In this document: positions 61,394-64,000 of the stretch, one piece after another
Numbering within the stretch: the first letter of the stretch is position 1
Layout of the letters: every line of letters begins with the position of its first letter
Assembly: GCF_017094465.1 (NCBI RefSeq)
Contig: NZ_CP064791.1
Span: 992,001-1,056,000 of the forward strand
DNA: 64,000 nt
Direction: 5' to 3'
DNA from: Halapricum desulfuricans
Lineage (GTDB): Archaea > Halobacteriota > Halobacteria > Halobacteriales > Haloarculaceae
Notes under the pieces: model-generated
Told to the model about the DNA's origin: nothing
Database searches by the model: none
The model's input: the letters and a program-made list of their open reading frames with translations, nothing else
Translations under genes and position numbers: made by a program

Positions 61394-61840
61394 TTAGCCC
61401 TGGAACAGCCGATACGCACCCGTTCCGACCGCGACCGGTTCGACGGTGCCCGTCGGCGTCTCCGATTCGACGTAGATCTCGGAGACGCCGACGCTGTTGC
61501 CGGCGCGGACGACCTCGGCACGCGCGGTCAGGTCGCCCGAGGCCCGACGCAGGTAGTTGACGTTGAGGTTGATCGTCGCGACGCCGCCGCCCACCGGATC
61601 GGACAGCGACGGTCGCAGCGCGACGCCACCCGCCGTGTCCGACAGCGTCGCGGCGATCCCGCCGTGGATCGTCGGCGGGTCGGTCGTATTCGTGAGCTTC
61701 TCGTCGTAGGGGACCGTCATCGTGATCGTGTCGGCGGTGAATTCCTCGACCGAAACGTCCAGCCACGAGAGATATCCGTGCTCCTCTTCGATGTGATGGC
61801 AGATCAGTTCCTTCGTCTCCGTCGTGAAATCGCCCGTCAT
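61394..61840 (-). CDS. PaaI family hotdog thioesterase
   Basis: A 148-residue hotdog-fold thioesterase that hydrolyses acyl-CoA, probably an aromatic or medium-chain one. The family motif is PTIHGGIAATLSDTAGGVAL, with the His/Gly turn and the Asp/Glu position on the long helix; the following strand set (VATINLNVNYLRRASGDL and EVVRAGNSVGVSEIYVE) is normal. The N-terminal part EEEHGYLSWLDV fits substrate-side variation. It is convergent with nothing and lies 39 nt from a methyltransferase gene in the same direction. Confidence 0.88.
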   Translation of the reverse strand: MTGDFTTETKELICHHIEEEHGYLSWLDVSVEEFTADTITMTVPYDEKLTNTTDPPTIHGGIAATLSDTAGGVALRPSLSDPVGGGVATINLNVNYLRRASGDLTARAEVVRAGNSVGVSEIYVESETPTGTVEPVAVGTGAYRLFQG

Positions 61841-61879
61841 AGGTGCTGATGTGTTCCGGACGGATTTGTAGGCTCGGGT

Positions 61880-62809
61880 CTACGCCGGCTTCCGTCCGAC
61901 CAGCAGTTGAAACCGGGTGTCGGGGACGTCACGGATCTCCGCGTCGGCGAACCCCGCCGATTCGAGTGCCGACAGATATTCCGATTCGGTGTAGGTGTTG
62001 CCGACCTCGGACATACTCAACATGTGCATACCGAACCGCTCGGCGACTTCGGCGCGACCCAGGACCCATTCGGCGGCGACGAACGTCCCTCCGGGTTCGA
62101 GCGCCTCGAAGACGTTGCCGAAGTACTCGTTGATCCCCGACAGCGACAGCGAGACCGTCATGCGGGCGCTGAAGACGAGATCAAATCCGTCGGGAAGCGA
62201 CTCGCGGGCGTCGCCCTCGACGACATCGAGATCCAGTTCCTCGTGGTGGTCGGCCAGCAACTCCAGCACCGATCGCTGGTCGAGCAGCGTCACGTCCGCA
62301 CCGCGGCGGGCGAACTCGGCACCGAACCGACCCGGACCGCCGCCCACGTCGAGCACCTGGCCGGGGCGCGGATGGACGTGCTCGGCCGCCGTGACGATGG
62401 CTCGGAGAGTGCCTTCCGGCACCGACGCCATCGCGCCCATGTAATTTTTAAACTCCTCTTCGCTCGGCTCCGGGGCCGAGCCGGTTCGCATCGTCTCCGG
62501 GAGGTGGATGTAGTTCTCCAGCGAATCGACCCGGTGTGGCAGGATGCCACGCGCTGTGGGCGGCGTCTCGGGATCGAACCCGCGCAGTTCCTCGGTCGGG
62601 ATGTACCCCTCGTCGGATTCCTGGGTGTAGCCCGCATCGGCCAGCGCTTCGAGGACGATCTCGGCGGCCCGGTCGGTGATACCCGCGTGCTCGGCGACAG
62701 CGTCGGGTCGGCGCCGGCCCGCGAACAGTGCCTCGAACACGCCGGTCTCGCGGCAGGCCCACAGGAGAAACACCTCGTGGTGTCTGTCGTAGATCGCGTC
62801 TGAACCCAT
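61880..62809 (-). CDS. SAM-dependent O-methyltransferase-like protein
   Basis: A 309-residue methyltransferase of the O-methyltransferase domain 2 group, related to plant and animal acetylserotonin/caffeate O-methyltransferases. The N-terminal ~90 residues form the winged-helix dimerisation part (ETGVFEALFAGRRRPDAVAEH). The SAM motif is VLDVGGGPGRFGAEFARRG near residue 172, followed by acidic loop residues at LDQRSVLELL. The acceptor is unknown. Cytosolic, no signal. It may share a transcript with the thioesterase gene downstream. Confidence 0.86.
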   Translation of the reverse strand: MGSDAIYDRHHEVFLLWACRETGVFEALFAGRRRPDAVAEHAGITDRAAEIVLEALADAGYTQESDEGYIPTEELRGFDPETPPTARGILPHRVDSLENYIHLPETMRTGSAPEPSEEEFKNYMGAMASVPEGTLRAIVTAAEHVHPRPGQVLDVGGGPGRFGAEFARRGADVTLLDQRSVLELLADHHEELDLDVVEGDARESLPDGFDLVFSARMTVSLSLSGINEYFGNVFEALEPGGTFVAAEWVLGRAEVAERFGMHMLSMSEVGNTYTESEYLSALESAGFADAEIRDVPDTRFQLLVGRKPA

Positions 62810-62901
62810 GGTGGGCGTTCAAACTGACTGTCAAAAAGTATTCGGGGGAATCCCACGTCGGCAGCGTATCGACGCCCGGTCACGGCGTTCGTTACGGCGG
62901 C

Positions 62902-64000
62902 TCACTCCTGGGTCACCTCGAAGGACATATGGCAGGCCGGGAGCCGACGCACGGGATGGTTGTCCAGGTACGACAGATGCGGTCGGATCTCGAACTCGGG
63001 TTCGTCGTCCTCCATCTCGAAGAGAGAGGGATACACGTCGATGAAGTGGTATCCTGGCTCGCCGGTGGCTTGTAGGACAGTTCGGACTGTCGGACTACGG
63101 AGGTCCTCGCTGGCGCCACAGGCGTACCCCAGCGGCGCGTTGTCGTAGACGAAAAACGGCGCGCTCTCGTAGGCGGTCCAGCCGATGCCCGAAAGCTCGA
63201 TCTCGATCTCGGTTCCGACGGGGCCGCTCGTCGGCTCGAACGTCTCGATCGAGGGCTGCATCATGAACCCGGTCGCCGCGACTGACTGGCCGTCAACTTC
63301 TGCGAGGATTGGGCGCGTCGACCCCTCCGCGGGCGGGACCTCGAACTCGACCTGGAATCGGCCGTCGGCGTCTGTCGTCACCGCCGGCAGGATTCCGGGC
63401 CGGGCCGTCGGCGTCACTTCGAGCCCGCGGATACCCTCGCCGACGTGCTGGTACCACTTGAGATCGACCTCCGTCCGCGCCGGGAACTGCCGACCCGTGA
63501 TGATCGCCTGCGTGCCGGCCTGGCCGTACTGCGGCGTCACGTCCAGTTCGGCGTCAGTGTCTGCGTCGAGTTCGGGGTAATGGGCCTCGATGGGACTCTC
63601 TTCGAAGAGCGTGTCGACCCACGCTGTCGGCGGCGTCTCGGCCGGCTCGGTCACTTCGACCGTCCAGGCGTTCGCGCGGTCGCCGCCGACCGATCCGAGC
63701 GGCGACTGGGTGTTGTTCGCGACGAACGGCACGCCGCGGTAGTTGCGCCAGACCTGAATGACGTGTTTGCCTGGTGGGCCGACCGCCCGAACCTGTGCGG
63801 TCGCCGTGCCCCGGTTGCGAACGCCCGTGACGAACCCGACGAACTGGTTGTCCCAGGCGATCTGGAAGTTGTTCGACTCGACGGACGGGCCGATCCCGTA
63901 CCCTCGGACCACGAACGCATCGCCCATCGGCGCCTCCGTCCGATCGATCTCGAACCATGGCCGAACTTCGAACTCCGCCCGCGCGAGGACGCTATCGCCG
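62902..64000 (-). CDS. Extracellular-type beta-sandwich (IPT/TIG-like) protein, 5' end beyond window
   Basis: The visible 365 or so residues run off the upper edge without a start; the ATG at 63927 is internal, since coding character continues upstream (ending near RPWFEIDRTEAPM). At least three tandem beta-sandwich modules can be seen, with repeated phrases such as VRGYGIGP, IITGRQFPARTEVDLKWYQ and IELSGIGWTAYESAPFFVYD, each resembling IPT/TIG or CARDB-like folds. Such proteins are usually secreted. Cys occurs rarely. Function is unknown; a surface structural or adhesive role is an inference. Confidence 0.65.
   Translation of the reverse strand, partial: GDSVLARAEFEVRPWFEIDRTEAPMGDAFVVRGYGIGPSVESNNFQIAWDNQFVGFVTGVRNRGTATAQVRAVGPPGKHVIQVWRNYRGVPFVANNTQSPLGSVGGDRANAWTVEVTEPAETPPTAWVDTLFEESPIEAHYPELDADTDAELDVTPQYGQAGTQAIITGRQFPARTEVDLKWYQHVGEGIRGLEVTPTARPGILPAVTTDADGRFQVEFEVPPAEGSTRPILAEVDGQSVAATGFMMQPSIETFEPTSGPVGTEIEIELSGIGWTAYESAPFFVYDNAPLGYACGASEDLRSPTVRTVLQATGEPGYHFIDVYPSLFEMEDDEPEFEIRPHLSYLDNHPVRRLPACHMSFEVTQE

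Overview
The window is chromosomal DNA of a halophilic archaeon (class Halobacteria). The evidence is a GC-rich, strongly acidic proteome; archaeal information-processing genes (TFB, RpoP, L37e, L37Ae, Lsm, FttA/aCPSF1 ribonuclease, Pcc1, Dph6, archaeal-type MAT and GHMP shikimate kinase); many families restricted to haloarchaea (DUF5796, DUF5799, DUF5804-like); and TATA-like boxes about 25-30 nt upstream of start codons, as expected for leaderless mRNAs. A complete set of NiFe-hydrogenase maturation genes is uncommon in haloarchaea and suggests an anaerobically capable, H2- or sulfur-metabolising lineage. I cannot name the species from sequence alone.

Layout. 1-8 kb: a sulfurtransferase cut by the window edge, DnaK, a DUF1028 protein, a histidine kinase with an odd C-terminal lectin-like domain, a PUA-domain RNA-binding protein and an RNase R-type exonuclease. 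8-21 kb: a small membrane protein, phytoene synthase, shikimate kinase/chorismate mutase, a VapBC toxin-antitoxin pair, a membrane-anchored zinc protease, a beta-hydroxyacid dehydrogenase, PurM, HflX, DoxX, MoaC, the NAD(P)HX repair enzyme, acylphosphatase and TFB. 21-36 kb: a membrane protein, a HerA/DUF87 ATPase, FttA, a RAD55/KaiC-like protein without a P-loop, FKBP isomerase, CYTH protein, MAT, ThiI, an epimerase/saccharopine-dehydrogenase-like oxidoreductase, a sugar nucleotidyltransferase and Dph6, then tRNA-Val(CAC). 36-47.5 kb: cobalamin adenosyltransferase, a response regulator and the hypCDEAB operon, then an HTH regulator, a rhodanese/metallo-beta-lactamase sulfur enzyme, an MFS transporter and hypF. 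47.5-64 kb: a type IV pilin, PurF, L37e/Lsm, two membrane or zincin genes, an AT-rich three-gene cassette of unknown function (51.6-53.0 kb), ValS, a DUF2103 protein, L37Ae/RpoP/Pcc1, thiolase, M42 peptidase, tRNA-Arg(UCU), DUF373 protein, a thioesterase, a methyltransferase and an edge-cut extracellular-type beta-sandwich protein.

How genes work together. HypA-F supply the Fe(CN)2CO and Ni centres of a NiFe hydrogenase, but no hydrogenase structural gene lies in the window. The sulfur enzyme and exporter placed between hypB and hypF, with a divergent regulator, look like a persulfide/sulfur handling module. The most unusual accessory locus is the AT-rich cassette: a Tat-signal-bearing protein, a 241-residue unknown protein and a two-helix membrane protein in a tight operon preceded by a strong Shine-Dalgarno site.

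Palindromic GC-rich elements flanked by T- and A-runs sit at gene 3' ends near 27.3, 27.65 and 36.15 kb; the last is bracketed by a 56-bp duplication of the dph6 3' end. No rRNA, CRISPR array or intact insertion sequence was seen.
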